Assembly: GCA_046348225.1 (NCBI GenBank)
Contig: JAXMEQ010000003.1
Span: forward strand, 372,001 to 436,000
DNA: 64,000 nt
Origin: JAXMEQ01 sp046348225
GTDB taxonomy: Bacteria; Pseudomonadota; Gammaproteobacteria; Burkholderiales; Burkholderiaceae_C
Direction of reading: 5' to 3'
The notes under the pieces are model-generated. The model saw only the letters and a program-made list of their open reading frames with translations. It made no database searches and was not told where the DNA came from. The translations under genes and the position numbers were made by a program. This document shows positions 24,548 through 32,725 of this stretch, piece after piece. Positions within the stretch are counted from its first letter, which is position 1; every line of letters starts with the position of its first letter.

Positions 24548-24562
24548 GTTATGATTTATAAC
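24548..24562. promoter_or_regulatory. Second inverted repeat, upstream of the enoyl-CoA hydratase gene
   Basis: GTTAT-GATTT-ATAAC, perfect 5-base arms, 30 bases before the hydratase ATG; the right arm overlaps a TTATAAC -10-like sequence. Candidate operator. Confidence 0.4.
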
Positions 24563-24592
24563 AATAATCCACCCACTTGGCAATCCAGAAAC

Positions 24593-25366
24593 ATGACCCA
24601 AAAAGACATTCACATTGACATCCACGGCCCGGTCGCCGTGGTCCGTCTGACGCGTCCGGCCAAGCGCAACGCGCTGTCGGACGGCCTGATCCTCGCCATC
24701 CGCAACGTCTTCGAGACCCTGCCCGAAACTGTACGCGCTGCCGTGCTGGACGGCGAGGGCGATCATTTCTGCGCCGGGCTGGACCTGAGCGAGCTCAAGG
24801 AGCGCGACGCGGGCCAGGGCCTCTACCACTCACGCATGTGGCACGCCGCGCTCGAGCGGGTGCAATACGGCCCGGTGCCAGTGATTGCAGCGCTGCACGG
24901 TGCCGTGGTGGGCGGCGGGCTGGAGCTGGCCAGCGCCTGCCACATCCGGGTGGCCGACGAGTCCACCTTCTATGCCCTGCCCGAGGGTTCGCGCGGCATC
25001 TTCGTGGGCGGCGGTGGCGCGGTGCGCATCCCGCGCCTGATCGGTGCCGCGCGCATGACCGACATGATGCTCACCGGCCGCGTCTACAACGCAGTGGATG
25101 GCGAGCGCGCCGGCTTCGCACAGTACCTGGTGCCAGCGGGCCAGGCGTTCGACAAGGCCTTCGAGCTGGCCAACCGGGTGGCAGAGAACGCGCCGCTGAC
25201 CAACTACGCGCTGATGCACGCCCTGCCGCGCATTGCCGAGCAGCCTGCGGATCAGGGCTTCCTGACCGAGGCCCTGATGGCGGCCATCGCCCAGAGCGCA
25301 CCCGAGGCCAAGAGCCGCGTCAAGGCCTTTCTGGATGGCAAGGCCGCCAAGGTCAAAAAGGCCTGA
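24593..25366 (+). CDS. Enoyl-CoA hydratase/isomerase (crotonase family), hydroxycinnamoyl-CoA pathway
   Basis: A 257 aa crotonase: GDHFCAGLDLSELKE and ALHGAVVGGGLELASACHIRVA form the oxyanion hole, followed by LPEGSRGIFVGGGGAVRIPRLIG. It probably hydrates feruloyl-CoA or coumaroyl-CoA. It could be a hydratase only, feeding the SDR downstream, or a hydratase-lyase of the Ech type producing vanillin. The neighbouring SDR and amidohydrolase, and the lack of a vanillin dehydrogenase gene in the window, favour hydration only. ATG at 24593 is chosen over 24545, which would add a low-complexity leader through the putative operator. Confidence 0.85.
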   Translation: MTQKDIHIDIHGPVAVVRLTRPAKRNALSDGLILAIRNVFETLPETVRAAVLDGEGDHFCAGLDLSELKERDAGQGLYHSRMWHAALERVQYGPVPVIAALHGAVVGGGLELASACHIRVADESTFYALPEGSRGIFVGGGGAVRIPRLIGAARMTDMMLTGRVYNAVDGERAGFAQYLVPAGQAFDKAFELANRVAENAPLTNYALMHALPRIAEQPADQGFLTEALMAAIAQSAPEAKSRVKAFLDGKAAKVKKA

Positions 25367-25388
25367 GCACCGCAGCGCACCCCGACAC

Positions 25389-27239
25389 ATGAGCGAGACA
25401 AGCCCCACCCCGAAGTACCGGCCGATGACGTTCGGCGTGACCCGCGTGGTCCTGCGCGACGCCGCCGGTGGCACCCGCTACCTGCGCGCCGACCAGCCGC
25501 TGCAGCCGCACGCGCAACGCCTGACCGACCGCCTGCTGCACTGGGCCGGCACGACGCCTGAGCGCACGTTCATGGCGCGCCGCGAGCGCCTGCCAGATGG
25601 CTCCACCGGCGACTGGCGCCACATCAGCTACGCCCAGGCGCTGGCCAGTGCCCGCAGCATTGGCCAGGCGCTTCTGGACCGCGGCCTGAACGCTGAGCGA
25701 CCGGTTGCGATCCTGAGCGAGAACGACCTCGAACATGCCTTGCTCGCACTCGGCTGCCTGTACGCCGGTGTGCCGTACTGCCCGGTATCCCCGGCCTACT
25801 CCACCGTGAGCCAGGATTACGACAAGCTGCGCCACGTGCTGACCACGCTCACACCCGGGCTGGTGTTCGCGGCCGACGCCGCACGCTATGGCAAGGCCAT
25901 CGCCGCCACCGTGGGCACGGACATGGAGGTGGTGCTGGGCGACGCCTTCCAGTCACTGCTGGCCACACCGCCCACGCCGGCAGTGGATGCCGCGATGCAG
26001 GCCACCGGGCCCGACACCATCACCAAGTTCCTGTTCACCTCGGGCTCGACCAAGCTGCCCAAGGCCGTGATCAACACCCACGGCATGTGGTGCGCCAACC
26101 AGCAGCAGATGCGCCAGAGCATGCCGGTGCTGGCCGAGGAGCCGCCGGTGCTGGTGGACTGGCTGCCCTGGAACCACACTTTTGGCGGCAACCACAATTT
26201 CGGCCTGACCGTCTACAACGGCGGCACGCTGTACATCGACGACGGCAAGCCCACGCCTGCACTGATGGGCGAGACCCTGCGCAACCTGCGCGAGATTGCC
26301 CCCACGGTGTACTTCAACGTGCCCACCGGCTTCGAGGCGATCGCCAACGCGATGAAGACCGACGCCGCGCTGCGCCGGAACCTGCTGTCGCGCGTGAGGA
26401 TGTTCTTCTACGCGGGCGCTGCGCTGGCCCAGCCGGTGTGGGACACCCTGCACGAGGTGCAGGAGCGCGAGGTGGGCGAACGCATCGTCATGGGCACGGG
26501 CCTGGGCATGACGGAATCGTCGCCATTTGCGATCTTCATCACCAACCCCAATGTGAAGGCGGGCTACCTGGGCGTGCCCACCCCCGGGCTGGAACTCAAG
26601 CTGGTGCCCACCGACGGCAAGACCGAGGTGCGCTACAAGGGACCGAACATCACGCCCGGCTACTGGCGCGCGCCCGAAGCCACGGCCGAAGCCTTTGACG
26701 AAGAAGGCTTCTTCTGCACCGGCGACGCCGTGCAATGGATTGACGAGAACGACGTTCACCAGGGTCTGAAGTTCGACGGCCGCATCGCCGAGGACTTCAA
26801 ACTCGCCACCGGCACGTTTGTGAGCGTGGGCCCGATGCGCGCGAAGATCATCGCAGCCGGTGCCCCCTATGTGCAGGATGCCGTGCTCACCGGCATCAAC
26901 CTCAAGGAAGTGGGCGCGCTCATCTTCCCCACTGCGGCAGTACGCCAGCTGGCCGGGCTGCCCGCCGATGCGCCACTGAAGCAGGTGCTGGAAAGCGCAC
27001 CGGTGCAGGCCCACTTCCAGAACGTGGTGAACGGGCTGGCCCGCACCGCCACCGGCAGCGCCAACCGCATTGCCCGGCTGCACCTGATGCACGAGCCGCC
27101 GTCCATCGACAAGGGTGAAGTCACTGACAAGGGCTCGATCAACCAGCGCGCCGTGCTCAAGCACCGCGACGCGCTGGTGCAGGCCCTGCACGACGGCACC
27201 CTGCCTTTCACCATCACGCCGAAGGAACATACCGCATGA
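25389..27239 (+). CDS. fcs: Feruloyl-CoA synthase
   Basis: ATP-dependent ligase that forms CoA thioesters of ferulate and other hydroxycinnamates. The 616 aa protein shows the characteristic FCS variant of the ANL P-loop, FLFTSGSTKLPKAVINTHGM, then VDWLPWNHTFGGNHNFG, GTGLGMTESSPFAIF, and GFFCTGDAVQWIDEN..GLKFDGRIAEDFKLATGTFVSVG, which separate this group from ordinary acyl-CoA synthetases. ATG at 25389 lies 22 bases after the hydratase gene, and the stop overlaps the SDR start (ATGA). It provides the entry step for the cluster. Confidence 0.92.
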   Translation: MSETSPTPKYRPMTFGVTRVVLRDAAGGTRYLRADQPLQPHAQRLTDRLLHWAGTTPERTFMARRERLPDGSTGDWRHISYAQALASARSIGQALLDRGLNAERPVAILSENDLEHALLALGCLYAGVPYCPVSPAYSTVSQDYDKLRHVLTTLTPGLVFAADAARYGKAIAATVGTDMEVVLGDAFQSLLATPPTPAVDAAMQATGPDTITKFLFTSGSTKLPKAVINTHGMWCANQQQMRQSMPVLAEEPPVLVDWLPWNHTFGGNHNFGLTVYNGGTLYIDDGKPTPALMGETLRNLREIAPTVYFNVPTGFEAIANAMKTDAALRRNLLSRVRMFFYAGAALAQPVWDTLHEVQEREVGERIVMGTGLGMTESSPFAIFITNPNVKAGYLGVPTPGLELKLVPTDGKTEVRYKGPNITPGYWRAPEATAEAFDEEGFFCTGDAVQWIDENDVHQGLKFDGRIAEDFKLATGTFVSVGPMRAKIIAAGAPYVQDAVLTGINLKEVGALIFPTAAVRQLAGLPADAPLKQVLESAPVQAHFQNVVNGLARTATGSANRIARLHLMHEPPSIDKGEVTDKGSINQRAVLKHRDALVQALHDGTLPFTITPKEHTA

Positions 27240-28000
27240 ACATCCAGGGACACGCTGCGCTCGTCACGGGCGGCGCATCCGGCCTCGGGGAAGCCACCGC
27301 CCGCGAACTCGCCCGGCGGGGCGCCAAAGTGGCCGTGCTCGACGTGAACATGGCGCTGGCAGAAAAAGTGGCGGCCGACATCAATGGTGTGGCCTGCCAG
27401 TGCGGCATCACCAGCACCGAGAGCGTGACCGCCGCACTCGACAAAGCCACCGCCGCCCACGGCCCGGCACGCATCCTGATGAACATCGCCGGCATCGGCA
27501 CGGCCAAACGTATCGTCGGCAAGGACGGCTACGCCGCACCGCTGGAAGACTTTGCCCGGGTGATCAACGTCAACCTGATCGGCAGCTACAACATCAGCCG
27601 CCTGTTCGCGGCCCACTGCGTGAAGCTGGCCCCGCTGGAGGACGGCGAGCGTGGCGTGATGATGTTCACGGCGTCGGTCGCGGCCTTTGACGGCCAGGTC
27701 GGCCAGCAGGCCTACAGCGCCAGCAAGGGCGGCCTGGTGGGCATGACGCTGCCCATGGCGCGCGACCTCGCGCAGCACGGCATCCGGGTCTGCACCGTGG
27801 CGCCCGGCCTGTTTGCCACGCCGCTGATGAAGCAACTGCCCGAAGCCGTGCAGGCTTCGCTGGCGGCATCCATTCCATTCCCGTCCCGACTGGGAAAACC
27901 CGAAGAGTTTGCCGAGCTCGCCTGCCATATCGTGACCAACGGGCACCTGAACGGCGAAGTGATTCGCCTCGACGGCGCGCTGCGCATGGCGCCGCGCTGA
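27236..28000 (+). CDS. SDR-family 3-hydroxyacyl-CoA dehydrogenase
   Basis: A 254 aa short-chain dehydrogenase: TGGASGLGEATAREL (NAD-binding), NIAGIG, and the catalytic Ser and Tyr-x3-Lys in TASVAAFDGQVGQQAYSASKGG. It most resembles the type II 3-hydroxyacyl-CoA dehydrogenase (HSD17B10-like) group. In this operon it would oxidise the beta-hydroxy product of the hydratase to a beta-ketoacyl-CoA, the substrate of the divergent amidohydrolase. The start overlaps the fcs stop by 4 bases, indicating tight coupling. Confidence 0.87.
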   Translation: MNIQGHAALVTGGASGLGEATARELARRGAKVAVLDVNMALAEKVAADINGVACQCGITSTESVTAALDKATAAHGPARILMNIAGIGTAKRIVGKDGYAAPLEDFARVINVNLIGSYNISRLFAAHCVKLAPLEDGERGVMMFTASVAAFDGQVGQQAYSASKGGLVGMTLPMARDLAQHGIRVCTVAPGLFATPLMKQLPEAVQASLAASIPFPSRLGKPEEFAELACHIVTNGHLNGEVIRLDGALRMAPR

Positions 28001-28024
28001 CACCATTTTTTGAGGAGACACCCC

Positions 28025-29005
28025 ATGAGCAACCGTCGCACCTTCATCACCCAGTCGGCCGCCATCGCCAGCCTCGGCCTGCCGCTGTCGGCGCTGGCCC
28101 AGGCCAACCTGGAGCTGGCCAAGATCATCTGCGGGTTTCCGCCCGGCGGCACCAGCGACGCCATGTCGCGCCGCATTGCGGACAAGCTGCGTGGTGGCTA
28201 TGCCACCAACGTGGTGGTGGAAAACAAGCCGGGCGCGGGCGGCCAGATTGGCGTGACCACGCTGCGCGACAGCCCGGCCGATGGCAGCTCGCTGCTGCTC
28301 ACGCCGTCGTCCATGCTGTCAATCTACCCCTTTGTGTACAAGTCACTGCCCTACAAGCCACTGGAAGACGTGCAGCCCGTGTCGCTGGCCTGCTACTTCA
28401 ACCACGCGTTTGGCGTGGGCCCGGCCGTGCCCGACAGCGTGAAGAACATCAAGGATTTCCTCGCCTGGGCCAAGGCCAACCCGACCAAGGCCAACTACGG
28501 CTCACCTGGCGCCGGCTCCATGCCCCACCTGATCGTGGGCCTGCTCAACAAGCTGACGGGCAGTGACCTCAAGCACATTCCCTACCGCGGCTCCGCCCCC
28601 GGCATCCAGGACCTGCTGGGTGGCCAGATCTCGGCCATGTCGTCGCCGGTGGGCGACTACCTGCCCTACCTCAAGAGCGGCAAACTGCGCATCCTCGCGA
28701 TCTCGGGCCAGAACCGCAGCCCCTTCGTGCCGGATGTGCCCACCTACCGGCAGCAGGGCTTTCCCATCACCGTGCGTGAGTGGTACGGCGTATTCCTGCC
28801 CGGCAAGGCCAATGCGCAGGTGGTTCGGCGCGCCGCCGCCTACCTCCAGCCGGCACTGGCCCAGCCCGACCTGATCAGCAGCATGGCCCAGGTCGGCATG
28901 GAGGTGCAGTCCTCCACACCCCAGGTGCTGGGTGACCTGCTGCGTGCGGACGCCGAGGAGTGGCGCCGCCTCATCAAACAGATCGGCTTCACCGCCGAGA
29001 GCTGA
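28025..29005 (+). CDS. Bug-family substrate-binding protein 1 of the ferulate operon
   Basis: Periplasmic TctC/Bug-type receptor, 326 aa. Signal MSNRRTFITQSAAIASLGLPLSALAQ has a twin-arginine-like NRRTF motif. The mature part has AKIICGFPPGGTSDAMSRR, VVVENKPGAGGQIG and PYRGSAPGIQDLLGGQI, family ligand-binding loops. TGAGGAGA precedes the ATG. It lies 24 bases after the SDR gene and is followed by a close paralogue. No TctA/TctB genes are present; the substrate is probably an aromatic or hydroxycinnamic acid by context. Confidence 0.9.
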   Translation: MSNRRTFITQSAAIASLGLPLSALAQANLELAKIICGFPPGGTSDAMSRRIADKLRGGYATNVVVENKPGAGGQIGVTTLRDSPADGSSLLLTPSSMLSIYPFVYKSLPYKPLEDVQPVSLACYFNHAFGVGPAVPDSVKNIKDFLAWAKANPTKANYGSPGAGSMPHLIVGLLNKLTGSDLKHIPYRGSAPGIQDLLGGQISAMSSPVGDYLPYLKSGKLRILAISGQNRSPFVPDVPTYRQQGFPITVREWYGVFLPGKANAQVVRRAAAYLQPALAQPDLISSMAQVGMEVQSSTPQVLGDLLRADAEEWRRLIKQIGFTAES

Positions 29006-29035
29006 TTTCCCCCACCCTCAACCGGAGACATCACC

Positions 29036-30028
29036 ATGACCAACCGCCGCCAATTCATCCAAGCCTCCACCGGCGCCGCGCTGCTCGGCGCGCTCGGCCA
29101 GTCCCCTGCCTTTGCCCAGGCGCTGGAACAGGTGAAGATCGTCAACGGCTTCCCCGCCGGAGGCACGGCCGACGTCACCAGCCGCCGTGTGGGCGACAAG
29201 CTGGCCGGCTCGGCGTACACCAAAAACGCCGCCGTGGTGGAGAACAAGACCGGTGCCGCTGGCCGCATCGCCGTGGAAACCGTGAAGAACGCCGCCCCCG
29301 ACGGTGCCACGCTGCTGCTGACGCCGTATTCGATGATGGCGATCTACCCGCACATCTACAAGCAGCTCAGCTATGACCCGGTGAAGGACTTCGCACCGGT
29401 GTGCCTGGGCTCCATGCTGACGCACGGCCTGGCCGTGGGCCCGCTGGTGCCGGCCAGCGTGACAACCGTCAAGGACTACCTGGCGTGGGCCAAGGCCAAC
29501 CCCAAGGACGCCAGCTATGGCTCGCCTGCGGCCGGCTCGACGCCGCACTTCCTCGGCGCGCTGCTGGGCCTGAACAACGGTGTTGATCTCAAGCATGTAC
29601 CGTACCGCGGCTCGGTCCCGGGCGTTGCCGACATGATTGGCGGCACGCTGGCCAGCATGTTCACGCCGCACGGTGACTTCCTGGCCAACCACAAGGCCGG
29701 CCGCATCCGCATCCTGGCGACGTCGGGCACCGCCCGTTCGCCCTTTGTCCCGGAGGTGCCGACCTTTGCCGAGCAGGGCTTCCCCGACCTCGTGGTCGAG
29801 GAATGGTTCGGCTTCTTCGCGCCGGCCCGCACACCGGCCAGTGTGGTGGCCAACGCGAACGCAGCCATCAATGCCGCGCTGAAGGACAAGATGGTCATCG
29901 ACAGCCTCGCCATTTCGGGCCTGGTGCCGCTGGGTGGCACGCCCGAGGCCATGGCCGCCGACCTGAAGCGCCAGACCGAGGCGTGGGGCCCGATCGTCAA
30001 GAAGATCGGTTTCACCGCCGAGTCCTGA
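29036..30028 (+). CDS. Bug-family substrate-binding protein 2 of the ferulate operon
   Basis: A 330 aa paralogue of the preceding receptor, with the same ending (IGFTAES) and overall layout: signal MTNRRQFIQASTGAALLGALG, then VKIVNGFPAGGTADVTSRR, VVENKTGAAGRIAVETVK, PYRGSVPGVADMIGGTL. CCGGAGAC precedes the ATG. The two genes appear to be a tandem duplication that has diverged clearly, perhaps giving receptors for two related acids. It lies 13 bases before the esterase gene. Confidence 0.9.
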   Translation: MTNRRQFIQASTGAALLGALGQSPAFAQALEQVKIVNGFPAGGTADVTSRRVGDKLAGSAYTKNAAVVENKTGAAGRIAVETVKNAAPDGATLLLTPYSMMAIYPHIYKQLSYDPVKDFAPVCLGSMLTHGLAVGPLVPASVTTVKDYLAWAKANPKDASYGSPAAGSTPHFLGALLGLNNGVDLKHVPYRGSVPGVADMIGGTLASMFTPHGDFLANHKAGRIRILATSGTARSPFVPEVPTFAEQGFPDLVVEEWFGFFAPARTPASVVANANAAINAALKDKMVIDSLAISGLVPLGGTPEAMAADLKRQTEAWGPIVKKIGFTAES

Positions 30029-30041
30029 ACCAGGAGCCCAC

Positions 30042-31759
30042 ATGCCCTCCCGTCTGCTCGCCGCCGTTTGCGGCGTGGCCACGCTGTGCCTGGCCGCCTG
30101 TTCAACTCCAGAGCCAAAAATGGCTGCAGCCCGCATGGATTGTGCGCAAGCCGCTACAAAATTTGTAGCAGATGGCACGCGCATCACGGCGGCGGAATCG
30201 GTCCCCGCCGGCCTCACGGTCAGCGGCATGGCGCAGCCTTACCCCATGCCTGCGCATTGCAAGCTCACCGGGCGCATGCACGAACGCATCGGCAGCGACG
30301 GCAAGCCTTACGCCATCGGTTTCGAGATGCGGCTGCCGGCGCAATGGAACGGCCGCTTCCTTTTGCAGGCCAACGGCGGCAACGACGGTGTGGTGCAGCC
30401 CGCGTTCGGCAACGTCGTGGCGGCTGGCGCCACCACCAACGCGCTGATGCAGGGCTTCGCCGTGCTGTCCAGCGACGCCGGCCACACCATGGAGCGCGCG
30501 CCCGAGGTCGGTCTGGTGGGTGGCAACCTGTTCGGCCTGGACCCGCAGGCGCGGCTGGACTACGGTTACCAGGCCAACGGCAAGCTGGCGCCCATGGCGC
30601 GGCAACTCATCACCGCCTACTACGGCGAGGCGCCGAAGCGCTCGTACATGATGGGTTGCTCCAACGGCGGGCGGCATGCCATGGTGGCCGCATCGCGCTA
30701 CGCCAGCCAGTTTGATGGCGTGATCGCCGGCAACCCGGCTTCAACCTGCCCAAGGCCGCGGTGCAGCATGCGTGGGACATCCAGGCCTTCAGTGCCGTGA
30801 ATCCCGACATCAAGGCCGCGTTCCCGCCCGCCGACATGAAACTGGTGGCCGACAAGGTGCTGGAGAAGTGCGACGCGCTGGACGGCCTGGCCGATGGCAT
30901 GGTCGGCGACATGCCCGCCTGCCAGAAGGCCTTTGACATCCAGGCCCTCCAGTGCAGCGGCGCCAAGACGGCGCAGTGCCTGAGCGCGCCACAGGTCACG
31001 GCCCTGCGCAAGGTGTTTGCCGGTCCGGTCAACAGCAAGGGCGAGCGCCTTTACAGCGACTGGCCCTGGGACGCCGGTGTGGGCGCTTCGCAAATCGGCT
31101 TTGGCAGCTGGCGCGCCTGGAAGCTGCAGGGCCCGATCGCGGGGCTGCCCATCATTGGCGCGCTCGGCGCGGGCTCGGTGGCCTATGTGTTCAGCACGCC
31201 GCCCAAGCCGGTGGCGGGCAATCCGCCGGCGCTCATCAAGAGCCTGCTGGACTACAACTTTGACACCGACGCGCCGAAGATTTTTGCCACGGACGCGAAG
31301 TACACCGAATCCGCCATGCAGTTCATGACGCCGCCCAACGCCACCGACCTGTCGCCCTTCAAGGCGCGCGGCGGCAAGATGATCGTCTACCACGGCAACA
31401 GCGACCCGGTGTTCTCGGTCAACGACACCATCAACTGGTACGAAGCACTGAACCGCAACCATGGCGGCAAGGCGGCCGACTTCGCGCGCCTGTTCACCGT
31501 TCCCGGCCTCAACCACTGCCAGGGCGGGCCAGCCACCGAGCAGTTCGACATGCTGACGGCGCTGGTCAACTGGGTGGAAAAAGGGCAGGCGCCCGACAGT
31601 GTGCGGGCCACCGCCCGGCCTGGCGTCAACCCCGACGTGCCCGCCACCTGGCAAAGCAACGGCACGCCGCGCAGCCGCCCGCTGTGCCCCTGGCCCCAAC
31701 AGGCACGCTACAAGGGCACGGGCGACATCAATGCCGCTGACAGCTTCATTTGCCGGTAA
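30042..31759 (+). pseudogene. Tannase/feruloyl esterase family lipoprotein, frameshifted
   Basis: Esterase that would release ferulate from plant esters outside the inner membrane. The N-terminus has a lipoprotein signal with lipobox LAAC (Cys20). The tannase-family CS-D-HC pattern is present across two frames: Ser in MMGCSNGGRHAM, Asp in YHGNSDPVFS, His in PGLNHCQGG. The first frame ends at 30800 with an unrelated tail after GVIAGNPA; the correct continuation (FNLPKAAVQHAWDIQAF) is in another frame. One missing G in the CCCGG run at 30735-30738 explains this. Restored, the protein would be 572 aa, normal length. Either a real null mutation or a sequencing error. A family-1 repeat encodes residues 25-43. 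Confidence 0.88.
30115..30170 (+). repeat. Dispersed repeat family 1, copy D, inside the esterase gene
   Basis: AAAAATGGCTGCAGCCCGC, then TGTGCGCAAGCC and the core GCTACAAAATTTGTAGC. It encodes KMAAARMDCAQAATKFVA just after the lipidated Cys, where a flexible tether tolerates insertion. Confidence 0.9.
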
Positions 31760-31783
31760 AGTGCCAGGGCCAGACCTGACGAC

Positions 31784-32251
31784 ATGTCCACGCGCAAAGC
31801 CAGCACCCCATTCGTCGAGAAAGTCGACACCCGCTACCTGGAAAGCCTGATCGGCTACAACGCACGCCGCGCTGCGCTGTCGGTGATCGAGGTGTTCCTC
31901 GACCGCATGGCCGTCTACGGCCTGCGGCCGGTGGACTTTTCGGTTCTGTCGCTGATCACCCACAACCCGGGCATCACCTCGCGCCAGCTGTGCGCCAGCC
32001 TGGGCATGCTGCCGCCCAACCTGGTGGGCATGATCAATGACTTTGAAAAGCGCGATTTGGTGCTGCGCAAGCCCCATCCACGGGACGGACGGGCCATGGG
32101 GCTGCACCTCACGCCGGCCGGCCAGAAGCTGATGCGCGACGCCGAACGCACCGCCGCCGAACTGGAGCGGGAAGTCGGCGGACGGCTGACCGCCAGCGAA
32201 AGCCGCACGCTGATCCGGCTGTTGCAAAAAATCTACCTCGGCCGCGACTGA
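31784..32251 (+). CDS. MarR-family transcriptional regulator, probable hydroxycinnamate repressor
   Basis: A 155 aa MarR protein: LIGYNARRAALSVIEVFLDRM, winged helix with GITSRQLCASLGMLPPNLVGMINDFEKRDLVLRKPHPRDGRAMGLHLT, and a C-terminal dimerisation helix. The DNA-recognition and wing (HPRDGRA) segments are complete. MarR repressors that sense hydroxycinnamoyl-CoA thioesters (FerR, CouR, FerC types) control such clusters, so it probably regulates the 24.5-kb divergent promoters. It is the last gene of the plus-strand operon, 24 bases after the esterase. Confidence 0.87.
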   Translation: MSTRKASTPFVEKVDTRYLESLIGYNARRAALSVIEVFLDRMAVYGLRPVDFSVLSLITHNPGITSRQLCASLGMLPPNLVGMINDFEKRDLVLRKPHPRDGRAMGLHLTPAGQKLMRDAERTAAELEREVGGRLTASESRTLIRLLQKIYLGRD

Positions 32252-32271
32252 AGCCGTTGCGCTATAGTCTC

Positions 32272-32300
32272 GGCGCTATTGTTTGTATAGCAATTCATGC
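32272..32300. repeat. Possible partial copy of repeat family 1
   Basis: GGCGCTATTGTTTGTATAGC with a following ATGCG, resembling the hairpin core plus part of the arm. It lies in the 104-base gap between the MarR and HxlR genes. Confidence 0.35.
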
Positions 32301-32355
32301 GTACACTGCCTGACCCGCCGTGACAAAAGCGCAGCCGCTTAGAGGAGAGCCCCGA

Positions 32356-32664
32356 ATGAGTTCCAAGGAAAATGCCGCCGTCAGCCAGTTGCTCGCCCAG
32401 CTGGAATCCCGCTACGCCATGCGCGTGTTGTGGGCCCTGAAGGACGGTCATGCCCAAACCTTCCGGCTGCTCCAGGACAGCGTGGGCGGCATCACGCCCA
32501 ACACCCTGAACACCCGCATCAAGGAACTGCGCGAAGCCGGCCTGGTGAACCACGGGGCCGACGGCTACAGCGTCACGCCGAACGGGGCGGACCTGCTCAA
32601 GCGGCTGAGCGACCTGCAGGCCTTCGCCATCAAGTGGTCGGCCTCGCAGTCCAAGAAAAAATAG
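32356..32664 (+). CDS. HxlR-type winged-helix regulator
   Basis: A 102 aa winged-helix DNA-binding protein. It shows LLAQLESRYAMRVLWALKDGHAQTFRLLQDSVGGITPNTLNTRIKELREAGLVNHGADGYSVTPNGADLLKRL, the HxlR/YodB layout, but without the usual N-terminal redox Cys. ATG at 32356 has AGAGGAGAG upstream and is preferred over 32320. A strong terminator follows 24 bases after the stop, so it ends a transcription unit. The target is unknown. Confidence 0.78.
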   Translation: MSSKENAAVSQLLAQLESRYAMRVLWALKDGHAQTFRLLQDSVGGITPNTLNTRIKELREAGLVNHGADGYSVTPNGADLLKRLSDLQAFAIKWSASQSKKK

Positions 32665-32687
32665 GTCCGGTTTTCACCGGCACAATC

Positions 32688-32713
32688 AAGGACAGGTTCT
32701 CCTGTCCTTTTTT
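32688..32713 (+). terminator. Rho-independent terminator after the HxlR-type gene
   Basis: Stem AAGGACAGG/CCTGTCCTT with TTCT loop followed by six T. All features of an intrinsic terminator on the plus strand. It ends 12 bases before the FAH-family ATG. Confidence 0.92.
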
Positions 32714-32725
32714 GTTGCCCCCGCC

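Noticed and set aside
25389..28000. Classical vanillin route (Fcs/Ech/Vdh) as the only reading of the ferulate cluster
   Set aside because: No vanillin dehydrogenase gene is present in the window and an SDR hydroxyacyl-CoA dehydrogenase is coupled to fcs, so beta-oxidation-like shortening is preferred, though the lyase route is not excluded.
30761..31759. Second half of the esterase as an independent gene
   Set aside because: It lacks a start signal and the nucleophile Ser; it continues the frameshifted upstream half.
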